A stretch of DNA of 18,990 bases, taken from Eubacterium sp. UBA4343. GTDB taxonomy: Bacteria; Bacillota; Clostridia; Lachnospirales; Lachnospiraceae. Below, piece by piece: positions 1 to 7,282 of the stretch. Both the position numbers and the translations under genes were made by a program. The stretch's first letter is position 1. Every line of letters starts with the position of its first letter. The stretch is taken from positions 7,735 to 26,724 of the forward strand of contig DGTF01000005.1 in assembly GCA_002394235.1 (NCBI GenBank), read 5' to 3'. The notes under the pieces were generated by a model, which was not told the origin of the DNA, did no database searches, and saw only the letters and a program-made list of their open reading frames with translations.

Positions 1-34
1 GAATGCGAAGTATTCGTGTGCGGCGAGCGTCGCG

Positions 35-75
35 ATAGCGAGATAAAACTCGCGCAGCGTGTTTTATCTCGCTAT
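35..75. repeat. 15-bp perfect inverted repeat (hairpin)
   Basis: The arm ATAGCGAGATAAAAC at 35-49 is the exact reverse complement of 61-75. The 11-nt middle can pair further (51-53 with 57-59) after one T-T mismatch. No T-run follows, so it is not a classical intrinsic terminator. It may be the tail of an upstream transcription unit, a dispersed palindromic element or a protein site. The preceding gene lies outside the window. Confidence 0.75.
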
Positions 76-202
76 GTGGCTGCCGCGGAGGAACGACAAA
101 AACTGGAGACGGATTTTTTTGTGAGAACAGCTGATATTGTGGAATTGTGTTGAGTTATTCCCCGATAAATGTGGTTTTTTGAAAGATTCGGCCCTGTTTC
201 TA

Positions 203-231
203 TTGATAAACGATCATCCGGGATGTATAAT
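203..231 (+). promoter_or_regulatory. Sigma-70-type promoter for the diol dehydratase operon
   Basis: TTGATA (203-208), a 17-bp spacer and TATAAT (226-231) form a near-consensus promoter. Transcription would start near 238, giving a leader of about 187 nt before pduC. No coding sequence that I trust lies between 1 and 424. Confidence 0.7.
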
Positions 232-237
232 GGATCC

Positions 238-424
238 AAATACTATGAGTGGCACTGCCGGGTTGAGACAGGCAGATGCTCTGGGTTTTTATCCGGTCCG
301 GGACATGGGGTTCCGGACATTCCGGGGGCAGTCGTTAAGTGCCCCGCATCCGATTTCGGTGATTATTGCGCCGGGATCAAATGACATGTTCACGTGATTT
401 CAGACATTGCGGAGAAAATGAAGC
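238..424 (+). promoter_or_regulatory. Structured 5' leader of pduC
   Basis: Three hairpins follow one another in the predicted leader: 252-259 with 271-279 (8 bp, one bulged A), 296-303 with 311-318 (8 bp, one G-U pair, 7-nt loop) and 325-330 with 340-345 (6 bp, GGGGCA/TGCCCC). I looked for the conserved B12 box and the GCCACTG core of a cobalamin riboswitch and did not find them. Function is unknown. A GGAG at 411-414 is the likely pduC ribosome binding site. Confidence 0.45.
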
Positions 425-2089
425 ATGAGAAGATCAAAGAGATTTGAGGTTCTGGACCAGCGTCCGGTAAATAAGGATGGCTATATCAATGAATGGCCGG
501 AGATGGGCTTTGTCGCCATGAAGAGTCCATATGATCCGAAGCCGTCTGTCCGGGTAGAGAACGGGCAGATCGTTGAGTTGGATGGAAAGAAGCGGGAGGA
601 TTTTGACTTCCTGGATACCTTCATCGCGGATTACGCCATCAATATCGCACGCGCGGAACAGTCCATGAAGATATCGGCGCTGGATATCGCGAAGATGATT
701 GTGGATATTCATGTGTCAAGGAAAGAGGTTCTGGAGGTGATCTCCGGAATCACACCGGCGAAGATGACGGAGGTCATCAATGAGCTGAATGTGGTTGAGC
801 TGATGATGGGCATGCAGAAGATGCGCGCGAGGAAGAAACCCGGAAATCAGGCGCATATCACCAATCTGAAGGATGATCCGGTTCAGATTGCGGCCGATGC
901 GGCGGAGGGCGCGCTCCGGGGATTTGCGGAGGAGGAGACGACGATGGGTGTCGCGAGATACGCGCCGCTTGACGCCATGGGTCTTCTGATCGGTTCGCAG
1001 GTCGGCCGGCCGGGTGTACTGACGCAGTGCTCATCAGAGGAGGCAACCGAGCTGGAACTCGGAATCCGGGGACTTACGACTTATGCGGAGACGCTCTCGG
1101 TATACGGAACGGAGAAGGTATTTATCGACGGCGACGATACGCCTTATTCAAAGGCGTTTCTGAATTCATCCTACGCATCCAGAGGACTGAAGGTCCGCTT
1201 TACCTCCGGATCAGGCTCCGAGGTACTGATGGGAAGCAGCGAGATGAAATCCATGCTCTATCTGGAGTGCAGATGCCTCTATGTGACGAAGGGCTGCGGA
1301 AGTCAGGGGATTCAGAACGGCTCTGTCAGCTGCATCGGCATACCGGGATCGGTGCCTGCGGGTATCCGGGAGGTTCTGGGAGAAAATCTTGTGGCGGCAC
1401 TTCTCGGGCTTGAGTGCGCTTCGTCGAATGATCAGAGCTTTTCCAACTCCGATATGCGCCGCACCGCGAGAACGATGCTGCAGTTCCTTCCGGGGACTGA
1501 CTTCATTTTCTCGGGCTACGCAGCGGAGCCGAACTATGACAATATGTTTGCAGGTTCCAATTTTGACGCGGAAGACTTCGACGATTACAACGTCTTTCAG
1601 CGTGACATGCAGGTGGACGGCGGCCTGAGACCGGTAAAGGAAGAGGATGTCATAGCCGTCCGCAATAAGGCAGCAAAGGCTGTTCAGGCGGTGTTCCGCC
1701 AGCTCGGTCTCGCGGAGGTGTCCGACGAACAGGTGGATGCGATCACATACGCCCACGGCAGCAAGGATACACTTCCGAGAGATGTCTCGGCGGATCTGAT
1801 GTCTGCGGAGGATGTCATGAAGCGTGGGATCACCGGCATCGATGTGGTGAAGGCGCTCGCCGACAGCGGCTTCACGGATGTCGCGGAGAGTGTGCTCTCC
1901 ATGCTGAAACAGCGTGTGATTGGGGACTACATGCAGACTGCGGCGATCCTCGACAGCGATTTCCATGTGATGTCCGGGGTGAATACGCCGAACGATTATA
2001 TGGGACCGGGAACCGGGTATCGTGTGGAAGGGAAGCGCTGGGAAGAGATCAAGCGCATCCCGCATCGTATCAATCCTATGGATATTTAG
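425..2089 (+). CDS. pduC: Coenzyme-B12-dependent propanediol (diol) dehydratase, large subunit
   Basis: This is the catalytic alpha subunit of adenosylcobalamin-dependent diol/glycerol dehydratase, converting 1,2-propanediol to propanal. At 554 residues it has full family length. It aligns by eye along its whole length with Klebsiella/Salmonella PduC: SKRFE at the N-terminus, QKMRAR, QAHITN, DPVQIAADAAEGA, ARYAP, GSQVGRPGVLTQCS, YASRGLK, LECASSNDQ, RRTAR, QFLPGTDF, NYDNMFAGSN and AHGSKD are all kept. Allowing for one extra N-terminal residue, the active-site His143, Glu170, Asp335 and Ser362 of the Klebsiella oxytoca enzyme have counterparts, and the Ser before Ser362 is Phe here. The start is the ATG 10 nt after GGAG. 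pduD follows after 9 bases. Diol and glycerol specificity cannot be separated firmly by eye, but the aldolase downstream favours 1,2-propanediol. Confidence 0.96.
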   Translation: MRRSKRFEVLDQRPVNKDGYINEWPEMGFVAMKSPYDPKPSVRVENGQIVELDGKKREDFDFLDTFIADYAINIARAEQSMKISALDIAKMIVDIHVSRKEVLEVISGITPAKMTEVINELNVVELMMGMQKMRARKKPGNQAHITNLKDDPVQIAADAAEGALRGFAEEETTMGVARYAPLDAMGLLIGSQVGRPGVLTQCSSEEATELELGIRGLTTYAETLSVYGTEKVFIDGDDTPYSKAFLNSSYASRGLKVRFTSGSGSEVLMGSSEMKSMLYLECRCLYVTKGCGSQGIQNGSVSCIGIPGSVPAGIREVLGENLVAALLGLECASSNDQSFSNSDMRRTARTMLQFLPGTDFIFSGYAAEPNYDNMFAGSNFDAEDFDDYNVFQRDMQVDGGLRPVKEEDVIAVRNKAAKAVQAVFRQLGLAEVSDEQVDAITYAHGSKDTLPRDVSADLMSAEDVMKRGITGIDVVKALADSGFTDVAESVLSMLKQRVIGDYMQTAAILDSDFHVMSGVNTPNDYMGPGTGYRVEGKRWEEIKRIPHRINPMDI

Positions 2090-2098
2090 GAGGACAGC

Positions 2099-2815
2099 AT
2101 GCAGGTTTCACAGGAATTAATTGAGAAAATTACAGAAGAGGTTGTCCGTCAGATCCGAAGCCGCGGGAATTCCGGTTCGACTTACGACGCAAACGGTTTT
2201 CGCAGGGTAGTGGCCGGGGAGCTTGGCGAGGATGATATTCCTTCCATGGCGGGCAGGACCAGAATCAATGAGAATAAGAGCGATTACTCCGCATACAGAA
2301 AGGCGGAGAAGGGCACGGATCCGAAGGAGATCGTCATCGGCGTGGGCGCCGCGTTCCAGAGGGAGATCAAGAAAACTATCGGCGGAATTCCGCTCGACGA
2401 GGTCATCCGGAATGTGAAGGCCGGAATTGAGGAAGAGGGGATGATCCCCCGTGTGGTGAAGGTCCTTGACACATCAGACGTCGGTTTTATGGCGCTTGAA
2501 TCTGCAAAGCTGTCGGGTTCCGGAATCGGTATCGGGATTCAGTCCAAGGGAACGACCGTAATCAGCCAGAAAGATCTGTACCCGCTTTCCAATCTGGAAC
2601 TTTTTCCTCAGGCACCGCTGATGACCCTGGAGACGTACCGGAGAATCGGACAGAATGCAGCGAAGTACGTCAAAGGGGAGAATGTTACGCCGATTCCGTC
2701 TGTCAATGATCCGATGGTCAGACCGAAGTATCAGGTAAAGGCGGCAATCATGCATATCGCGGAGACGGAGCAGCTGGATCCGAAGCTCGGAATCATTGAA
2801 TGGGAGGAAAAATGA
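2099..2815 (+). CDS. pduD: Diol dehydratase, medium subunit, with N-terminal encapsulation-like helix
   Basis: This beta subunit (238 aa) helps bind adenosylcobalamin in the (alpha-beta-gamma)2 dehydratase. Family signatures include GAAFQREI, AGIEEEG, VKVLDTSDV, LSGSGIGIGIQSKGTTVI, PLSNLELFPQAPL, LETYRRIGQNAA and RPKYQVKAAIMHI. The first 20 or so residues (SQELIEKITEEVVRQIRSRG) form a short amphipathic helix followed by a Gly/Ser-containing linker, as in Salmonella PduD where the N-terminus directs the enzyme into the compartment. AGGAGG at 2088-2093 overlaps the pduC stop codon, which suggests coupled translation. Its stop overlaps the pduE start. Confidence 0.95.
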   Translation: MQVSQELIEKITEEVVRQIRSRGNSGSTYDANGFRRVVAGELGEDDIPSMAGRTRINENKSDYSAYRKAEKGTDPKEIVIGVGAAFQREIKKTIGGIPLDEVIRNVKAGIEEEGMIPRVVKVLDTSDVGFMALESAKLSGSGIGIGIQSKGTTVISQKDLYPLSNLELFPQAPLMTLETYRRIGQNAAKYVKGENVTPIPSVNDPMVRPKYQVKAAIMHIAETEQLDPKLGIIEWEEK

Positions 2816-3219
2816 TGCAGTATCCTTTGGGTGAACATGAGAGAGACCGTATTACTTCCAGAACCGGGAAGAAGCTGGATGAGCTTTCACTGGATGAGGT
2901 GAGGAAGGGACATGTGGCTCCCGATGACATCAAGATCTCCGCGGAGATGCTCCGTGCGCAGGGAGAGGTTGCGGATCAGGCAGGAAATGCCCCGATGAAG
3001 AAGAACTTCGAGCGTGCGGCGGAGCTGACCAATGTGACGGATGATGTGATCCTCAGAATGTACAATAAGCTCAGACCGAACCGGGCGACCAAGACTGAAC
3101 TTGCCCGGATGGCAGAGGAGCTTCTGGAAAAATATCAGGCGCCGAACTGCGCGAAGCTTGTTCTGGAGGCGGCTGAGGTGTACGAGAAGAGGGGAATCCT
3201 GCTTCCGGATCAGAAGTAA
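2812..3219 (+). CDS. pduE: Diol dehydratase, small subunit
   Basis: This is the gamma subunit of the B12-dependent diol dehydratase. It starts with the family motif YPLGEHERDRITSRTGKKLDELSL (split here as YPLGEHERDR and SRTGKKLDELSL) and keeps SAEMLRAQGEVADQAG, NFERAAELTNV, DDVILRMYNKLRPNR and LARMAEELL. I chose the ATG at 2812, which overlaps the pduD stop as ATGA, giving 135 aa; the adjacent ATG at 2815 is equally possible. The in-frame ATG at 2800 is unlikely because the GGAGG ribosome binding site (2803-2807) would then lie inside the gene. A repeat-rich gap of 243 bp separates it from the reactivase genes. Confidence 0.94.
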   Translation: MMQYPLGEHERDRITSRTGKKLDELSLDEVRKGHVAPDDIKISAEMLRAQGEVADQAGNAPMKKNFERAAELTNVTDDVILRMYNKLRPNRATKTELARMAEELLEKYQAPNCAKLVLEAAEVYEKRGILLPDQK

Positions 3220-3462
3220 GCGCGCACGGAAAACGGCATGCCTGAACGATGCGGCAGGCCGACGAAGCCGGTCCACATGTGGCAGCTGCGAAGCAGCGGA
3301 GCAGGTGGCTTTATACATATTGTGGCGCTCCGCTTGCATGGCATGGGCGGTTACTACAGGAGCTGCTTTTGGAATATATTATCGTAATTTCCATCAGAAA
3401 ATATCCATCAAAAAATTTCCATCAGAAAATATCTATCAGAAAATATCCGTGAGGTTGAGGCT
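3220..3462 (+). repeat. Repeat-rich gap between pduE and the reactivase gene
   Basis: No convincing gene is present. An inverted repeat (AGCGGAGC at 3295-3302 with GCTCCGCT at 3327-3334) is followed at 3390-3445 by four head-to-tail copies of a 14-nt unit, consensus TCCATCAGAAAATA, with one or two mismatches in copies 2 and 4 and the beginning of a fifth copy at 3446. The tandem array ends just before the GAGG motifs that serve the TTG start of the reactivase gene. Confidence 0.75.
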
Positions 3463-5280
3463 TTGAGCATTGTAGCAGGTGTAGATATCGGAAATTCCAC
3501 AACAGAGGTCTGTATCGGAGAATACAGTGAAGGGGAGAATTTGCGCTTCCTGTCCGGAGCTTCGGTCATGACGACGGGGACCAAGGGAACCGCGGCGAAT
3601 ATTCACGGGATCCTTGCGGCTCTGAAGGAAGCTATGGGTCGGATCGGCAGGGAAGTTTCCGGGATTGATCTGATACGGCTGAACGAAGCGGCTCCGGTTA
3701 TCGGCGATACGGCGATGGAGACATTGACCGAGACGATCATCACGGACTCTTCCATGATCGGGCACAATCCCTCCACCCCGGCCGGGGCCGGGCAGGCGGC
3801 GGGGGAGCTGCTCTCGTTTGAGCGGCTGGACCGGGGACTGCCCGGGACACCGTACATTGTCTTTGTCCCGGGAAATCATGGCTATGAAGAGGTGGCGAGA
3901 AGGATTAATGAAACGGCCGGACGGCTGAATGTGGTCGGGATGATTCTTCAGGCGGACGAAGCGGTTCTTGTGGAGAACCGTCTTACGCGGAAGATTCCCA
4001 TCGTCGATGAGGTGAAGAGAATCGACAAGATCCCGGACGGCAAGATGGCGGCGATTGAGGTGGCTCTACCCGGTCAGTTTATCCGGATGCTTTCTAATCC
4101 CTATGGCATTGCCACGCTGCTTCATCTCAATGCGGATGAGACGCGGACGGTGACGCCGATTGCCAAGAGCCTGATTGGAAACCGGAGCGCGGTTGTGATC
4201 CGGACGCCGAACGGAGACATCCGGGAGAATGTGCTTCCGGCCGGAGAGATTTATCTGGATGCGGAACATCCGGTCAGGATTTCTTTGGACGAAGGCGCGG
4301 ACAAGATCATGAAAGCGGTCGGTGATGCGGGCAGAATCCGTGATGTGACCGGACAGGCAGACACCAATGTAGGAAATATGCTCAGCCGTATCCGGAAGAG
4401 CATGAGTGAAGTAAGCGGAGAGGCAGACACGGACATTCATATCACGGATATTCTGGCAGTGGACACGCTTGCGCCCGTACTGATCTCCGGAGCGCTTGCC
4501 GGTGAGACCTGCCTGGAGAAGGCAGTGGGAATCGCCGCGATGGTGCGTACGCAGCAGCTTCCCATGCGGCAGATCGCGGAGAAGCTGTCGGAGGTGCTGC
4601 ACACCCGGACGACGGTTGCGGGTGTGGAAGCGGTCATGGCGAGCCTGGGAGCGCTTACGACGCCGGGCACTGCCCTTCCGCTCGCTATTCTGGATATGGG
4701 AGGCGGATCGACCGATGCCGCAATTATCCGGGAAAACGGAAGCGTATCGCTGACGCATCAGGCGGGTGCCGGGGAACTGGTATCCATGCTGATTCAGACA
4801 GAGCTGGGTCTGGACAACCGCTACATGGCGGAGCAGATCAAAAAATATCCGCTGGCGAAGGTTGAGAGTCTCTTTCATATGAGAATGGAAAACGGCGAGA
4901 TGTATTTCGTGCAGGAATCCATCGACCCGAGGTTTTACGGAAGAGTGGTACTGCTCACGGAGTCGGGGCTGGTCCGTGTGGAAAAGGATGTCCCGATGGA
5001 GCGGATCCGTGAGATCCGCCGTGAAGCAAAGAAAAAGGTATTCCTCACCAATGCGCTGCGGGCTTTGCGCTATGTGGCTCCGGATCACAATCTGCGGAAA
5101 ATATCAAATGTGGTTCTTGTCGGAGGTTCGGCAGCGGATTTTGAGATTCCGGAGATGCTGATGGAAGAATTTGCCGGATATGGAATTGTCTGCGGCAGAG
5201 GAAACATCAGAGGAACGGAGGGACCGAGGAACGCGGTCGCGACCGGACTGGTGCTCTCCTACGGAGGCGAGAAGAGATGA
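3463..5280 (+). CDS. pduG: Diol dehydratase reactivase, large subunit (DdrA/PduG)
   Basis: This ATP-dependent, chaperone-like reactivase removes damaged cobalamin from inactivated diol dehydratase so that fresh adenosylcobalamin can bind. At 605 aa it is normal for DdrA/PduG. It has the actin/Hsp70 ATPase fold motifs: VAGVDIGNSTTEV at the N-terminus (phosphate 1), LDMGGGSTD at residues 410-418 (phosphate 2) and VLVGGSAADFEIP near residue 553 (adenosine). The start is TTG at 3463, preceded by GAGGTTGAGG at 3451-3460. No in-frame ATG would keep the conserved N-terminus. The small subunit gene overlaps its stop codon by ATGA, typical of a stoichiometric complex. It probably acts on pduCDE, encoded just upstream. 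Confidence 0.95.
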   Translation: MSIVAGVDIGNSTTEVCIGEYSEGENLRFLSGASVMTTGTKGTAANIHGILAALKEAMGRIGREVSGIDLIRLNEAAPVIGDTAMETLTETIITDSSMIGHNPSTPAGAGQAAGELLSFERLDRGLPGTPYIVFVPGNHGYEEVARRINETAGRLNVVGMILQADEAVLVENRLTRKIPIVDEVKRIDKIPDGKMAAIEVALPGQFIRMLSNPYGIATLLHLNADETRTVTPIAKSLIGNRSAVVIRTPNGDIRENVLPAGEIYLDAEHPVRISLDEGADKIMKAVGDAGRIRDVTGQADTNVGNMLSRIRKSMSEVSGEADTDIHITDILAVDTLAPVLISGALAGETCLEKAVGIAAMVRTQQLPMRQIAEKLSEVLHTRTTVAGVEAVMASLGALTTPGTALPLAILDMGGGSTDAAIIRENGSVSLTHQAGAGELVSMLIQTELGLDNRYMAEQIKKYPLAKVESLFHMRMENGEMYFVQESIDPRFYGRVVLLTESGLVRVEKDVPMERIREIRREAKKKVFLTNALRALRYVAPDHNLRKISNVVLVGGSAADFEIPEMLMEEFAGYGIVCGRGNIRGTEGPRNAVATGLVLSYGGEKR

Positions 5281-5615
5281 TCAGCCAGAGACCATCAATT
5301 TTTATTTATACACATCGCGCGGACAATGATTTTCTGCGGGAGATACAGGCGGGAATCGAGGAAGAGAATGTTGCGTCTGAGGTCTTTGAGATGGATGAGT
5401 CTGACGCGGACATTCTGGCGTCTGACGCGTGCAATGCCTCGATGATGGGTTCTGGCATCGGGATATCCGGTGAGAATGTTTCCTTTCAGATGCGGGGCCG
5501 GAGGCCGGGGGAGTGCGTGTGCAGCGTCCATATGCCGACCTTTGCCGCATGCAGGATCATCGGCTCCAACAGCGCGAGAGTGATGAAAAAACAGTGCCTC
5601 AGAGACCTGGAGTAG
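5277..5615 (+). CDS. pduH: Diol dehydratase reactivase, small subunit (DdrB/PduH)
   Basis: This is the small subunit of the reactivase (112 aa), which resembles the dehydratase beta subunit fold and swaps with it during reactivation. Visible features shared with the family are the N-terminal strand PSIFIYTH, the stretch EIQAGIEEENV, which mirrors the AGIEEEG motif of PduD, and MGSGIGISGENVSFQ, which mirrors the SGSGIGIGIQ segment. It overlaps pduG by 4 bases (ATGA). A 6-bp hairpin (TAGAGC 5613-5618 with GCTCTA 5625-5630) begins on its stop codon. It is too weak, and lacks a T-run, to be called a terminator. Confidence 0.9.
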   Translation: MISQRPSIFIYTHRADNDFLREIQAGIEEENVASEVFEMDESDADILASDACNASMMGSGIGISGENVSFQMRGRRPGECVCSVHMPTFAACRIIGSNSARVMKKQCLRDLE

Positions 5616-5709
5616 AGCCTTATTGCTCTATACTCCTCAGGGAGAAACTCCGGACAGAGGCATTTCAGATATACCGGTATATGAAATTCATATGAAGGAC
5701 AGACAATCA

Positions 5710-6297
5710 ATGAAAATCTATACGAAAAACGGTGATAACGGAAGGACATCTCTTCTGAACGGACAGAGCGTTCTGAAGACGGATGACAGAATTGAACTCC
5801 TCGGCACCATAGACGAATTGAACAGTCAGATCGGCATGGCAAAGGTTCTTGCGGACGATGAGCTCCGGGAAAGACTGACCCATATTCAGAAGACGCTGAT
5901 GTTCATGATGTCCGGGGTGGCCGCGCCTATGAAGCGGGAATACCGTTTTGAGGAATCGGAGACGCAGAAGCTGGAAGGGTGGATCGATGCTACGGAGGAT
6001 TCTTTTCCGCGGGTGAAGGATTTTGTGCTCTACGGCGGATGCGAGGAATCCGCAAGGCTGGATGTGGCCCGGGCGGTTGCGCGGAGAGCAGAGCGAAGGT
6101 TTCGTGTCGTCGCGCAGAAGTTTGTAGCAGATAAGAAGGCGATGCAGTACATGAACCGTCTGTCCGATTTTCTGTATGTTGCAGCCAGGTACGCGGATTA
6201 TAAGGCGGAGAATATCCGAAGTGAGGGGATCCGTCAGGAGGTGATCCGCGACATCCTGAAGGAACCGCACGGCTCCAGGAGGAGGATTGACAACTGA
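5710..6297 (+). CDS. pduO: ATP:cob(I)alamin adenosyltransferase, PduO type
   Basis: This enzyme makes adenosylcobalamin from ATP and cob(I)alamin, the cofactor of the dehydratase encoded upstream. Family motifs are YTKNGDNGRTSLLNG at the N-terminus (ATP-binding), IELLGTIDELNSQIG, GCEESARLDVARAVARRAERR (ATP/cobalamin-binding helix) and MNRLSDFLYVAARYAD. It is a single adenosyltransferase domain (195 aa) without the C-terminal haem-binding domain of enteric PduO. I chose ATG 5710, which begins exactly at the conserved MKIYTKNGD, with AAGGA at 5695-5699. The frame stays open upstream to 5623, but that part is not conserved-looking. The exact start is less certain than the function. Confidence 0.92.
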   Translation: MKIYTKNGDNGRTSLLNGQSVLKTDDRIELLGTIDELNSQIGMAKVLADDELRERLTHIQKTLMFMMSGVAAPMKREYRFEESETQKLEGWIDATEDSFPRVKDFVLYGGCEESARLDVARAVARRAERRFRVVAQKFVADKKAMQYMNRLSDFLYVAARYADYKAENIRSEGIRQEVIRDILKEPHGSRRRIDN

Positions 6298-6328
6298 GCG
6301 GGAAGCAGGATAGGGAGGAAGGACAGAA

Positions 6329-7114
6329 ATGTACGTGTGCGACATGCATACCCATTCGATCGCCAGCGGGCACGGTACCTCGAGCACCATCGCGGATATG
6401 GCAAAAGCCGCTGCAGCGAAGGGGATACAGGTGCTGGGCATTACCGATCACGGTCCCGCCACTGTTGCGGCAGGCACAGAATCGTACTTCAGAAGTCTGG
6501 CTTATGCTCCGGAGATCCGTTCGGGGGTTCGGATCTGTTATGGCGCGGAAGTAAATATTGTAGATTTTGCTGGAAACATTGATCTTCCGGATGACATACT
6601 GGACGGTCTGGATTATGCGATCGCCAGCATTCATCATCCTAATCTGAAGCCGGGGAGCGCTGTGGCCAACACCCTGGCTTATACGCAGGCAATGAGGCAT
6701 CCGAAGGTGCGGATCATTGGTCATCCGGATGACGCAAGATATCCGGTCGACTATGAACTCCTGGCAGACGCGGCTGCGGAATATGGTGTCATTCTCGAGG
6801 TAAATAATTCTTCGCTTTCCCCTGACGGCTACCGGGGAGATACAAGACCGAATGACCTGAAAATGCTCGCGGCATGCAGAAAGCGAAATCTTCCGGTTAT
6901 CATGGCGAGCGACAGCCACGGACCCGGTCATATCGGCGATTTCACCTGGGCGGAACAGATTCTGAGGGAGGTAAATTATCCGGAGGAGCTGATTCTGAAC
7001 AGCAGGCCGGAGAAAATCCGCGAGGCTCTGAGAATCGGCGAAGTCAGACGGAAACCTTCACGCAGCCGTCAGAGCGGGATGGAGAAGCTTCGTGGGGCTT
7101 TGCGGGGCAGTTGA
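6329..7114 (+). CDS. PHP-domain metal-dependent phosphatase, YcdX-like
   Basis: This 261-aa protein has the polymerase-and-histidinol-phosphatase fold with the metal-ligand motifs of the YcdX family in order: DMHTHS (residues 5-10), ITDHGP, GAEVNI, SIHHP, IIGHPDD, EVNNSS and ASDSHG. YcdX-type proteins bind three zinc or other divalent ions and hydrolyse phosphate esters, but their physiological substrates are poorly known. It is the last gene of the dehydratase block, with GGAGG at 6314-6318 and a promoter for the next block behind it. A role in this pathway, such as dephosphorylating a toxic or stalled phosphorylated intermediate or a cofactor by-product, is inference only. The last 25 or so residues are basic and not obviously part of the fold. 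Confidence 0.85.
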   Translation: MYVCDMHTHSIASGHGTSSTIADMAKAAAAKGIQVLGITDHGPATVAAGTESYFRSLAYAPEIRSGVRICYGAEVNIVDFAGNIDLPDDILDGLDYAIASIHHPNLKPGSAVANTLAYTQAMRHPKVRIIGHPDDARYPVDYELLADAAAEYGVILEVNNSSLSPDGYRGDTRPNDLKMLAACRKRNLPVIMASDSHGPGHIGDFTWAEQILREVNYPEELILNSRPEKIREALRIGEVRRKPSRSRQSGMEKLRGALRGS

Positions 7115-7126
7115 TGAAACGAAGAG

Positions 7127-7256
7127 AAACCAACAAAATCGGTCCCAGAACGGGCTCAGAAACCACATGAAACAACACGATTCTATTGACATTGTTGAAG
7201 CGTATGATATAATGTCATCAGGATAAAAACCAACTAAACTCAAAACCAATCAAAAT
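7127..7256. promoter_or_regulatory. AAACCAA direct repeats, candidate operator
   Basis: AAACCAACAAAA starts at 7127, AAACCAACTAAA at 7227 and AAACCAATCAAA at 7243. The last two are 16 bp apart and lie just downstream of the -10 box; the first lies upstream of the -35 box. Direct repeats in such a layout could bind a regulator such as the DeoR-family protein encoded at 15896. This is inference; A-rich sequence can also repeat by chance. Confidence 0.35.
7186..7213 (+). promoter_or_regulatory. Promoter of the aldolase-microcompartment operon
   Basis: TTGACA (7186-7191), a 16-bp spacer and TATAAT (7208-7213) match the sigma-70 consensus fully. It lies in the 168-bp gap after the PHP gene, and no hairpin terminator precedes it, so read-through from the dehydratase operon is possible. 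Three copies of AAACCAA flank it, at 7127, 7227 and 7243. Confidence 0.85.
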
Positions 7257-7282
7257 GATGCATTTCAAGGAGGAAGTAGCAA

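Noticed and set aside
137-397. Open frames of 86 and 71 codons before pduC
   Set aside because: They overlap each other in different frames, resemble no known family, have no good ribosome binding site, and cover a promoter and several hairpins. The region is better read as a regulatory leader.
238-424. Cobalamin riboswitch before pduC
   Set aside because: I searched for the B12 box and the conserved GCCACTG core and found only partial, rearranged resemblances (GGCACTGCC). I keep only a structured leader.
2800-2811. Earlier start for pduE adding four residues
   Set aside because: The ribosome binding site would be inside the gene; the ATGA overlap at 2812 fits the operon better.
3390-3445. 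CRISPR array
   Set aside because: The 14-nt units are directly adjacent, without unique spacers, and no cas genes are nearby.
3249-3452. Small protein in the pduE-pduG gap
   Set aside because: The open frames there read through the 14-nt tandem repeat and inverted repeats, giving repetitive peptides without a ribosome binding site.
5613-5630. Terminator after pduH
   Set aside because: The stem is only 6 bp and no T-run follows; the next gene belongs to the same pathway.
5623-5709. Earlier start for the adenosyltransferase adding 29 residues
   Set aside because: The conserved N-terminus begins at 5710, which has its own AAGGA; the added residues look like translated spacer.
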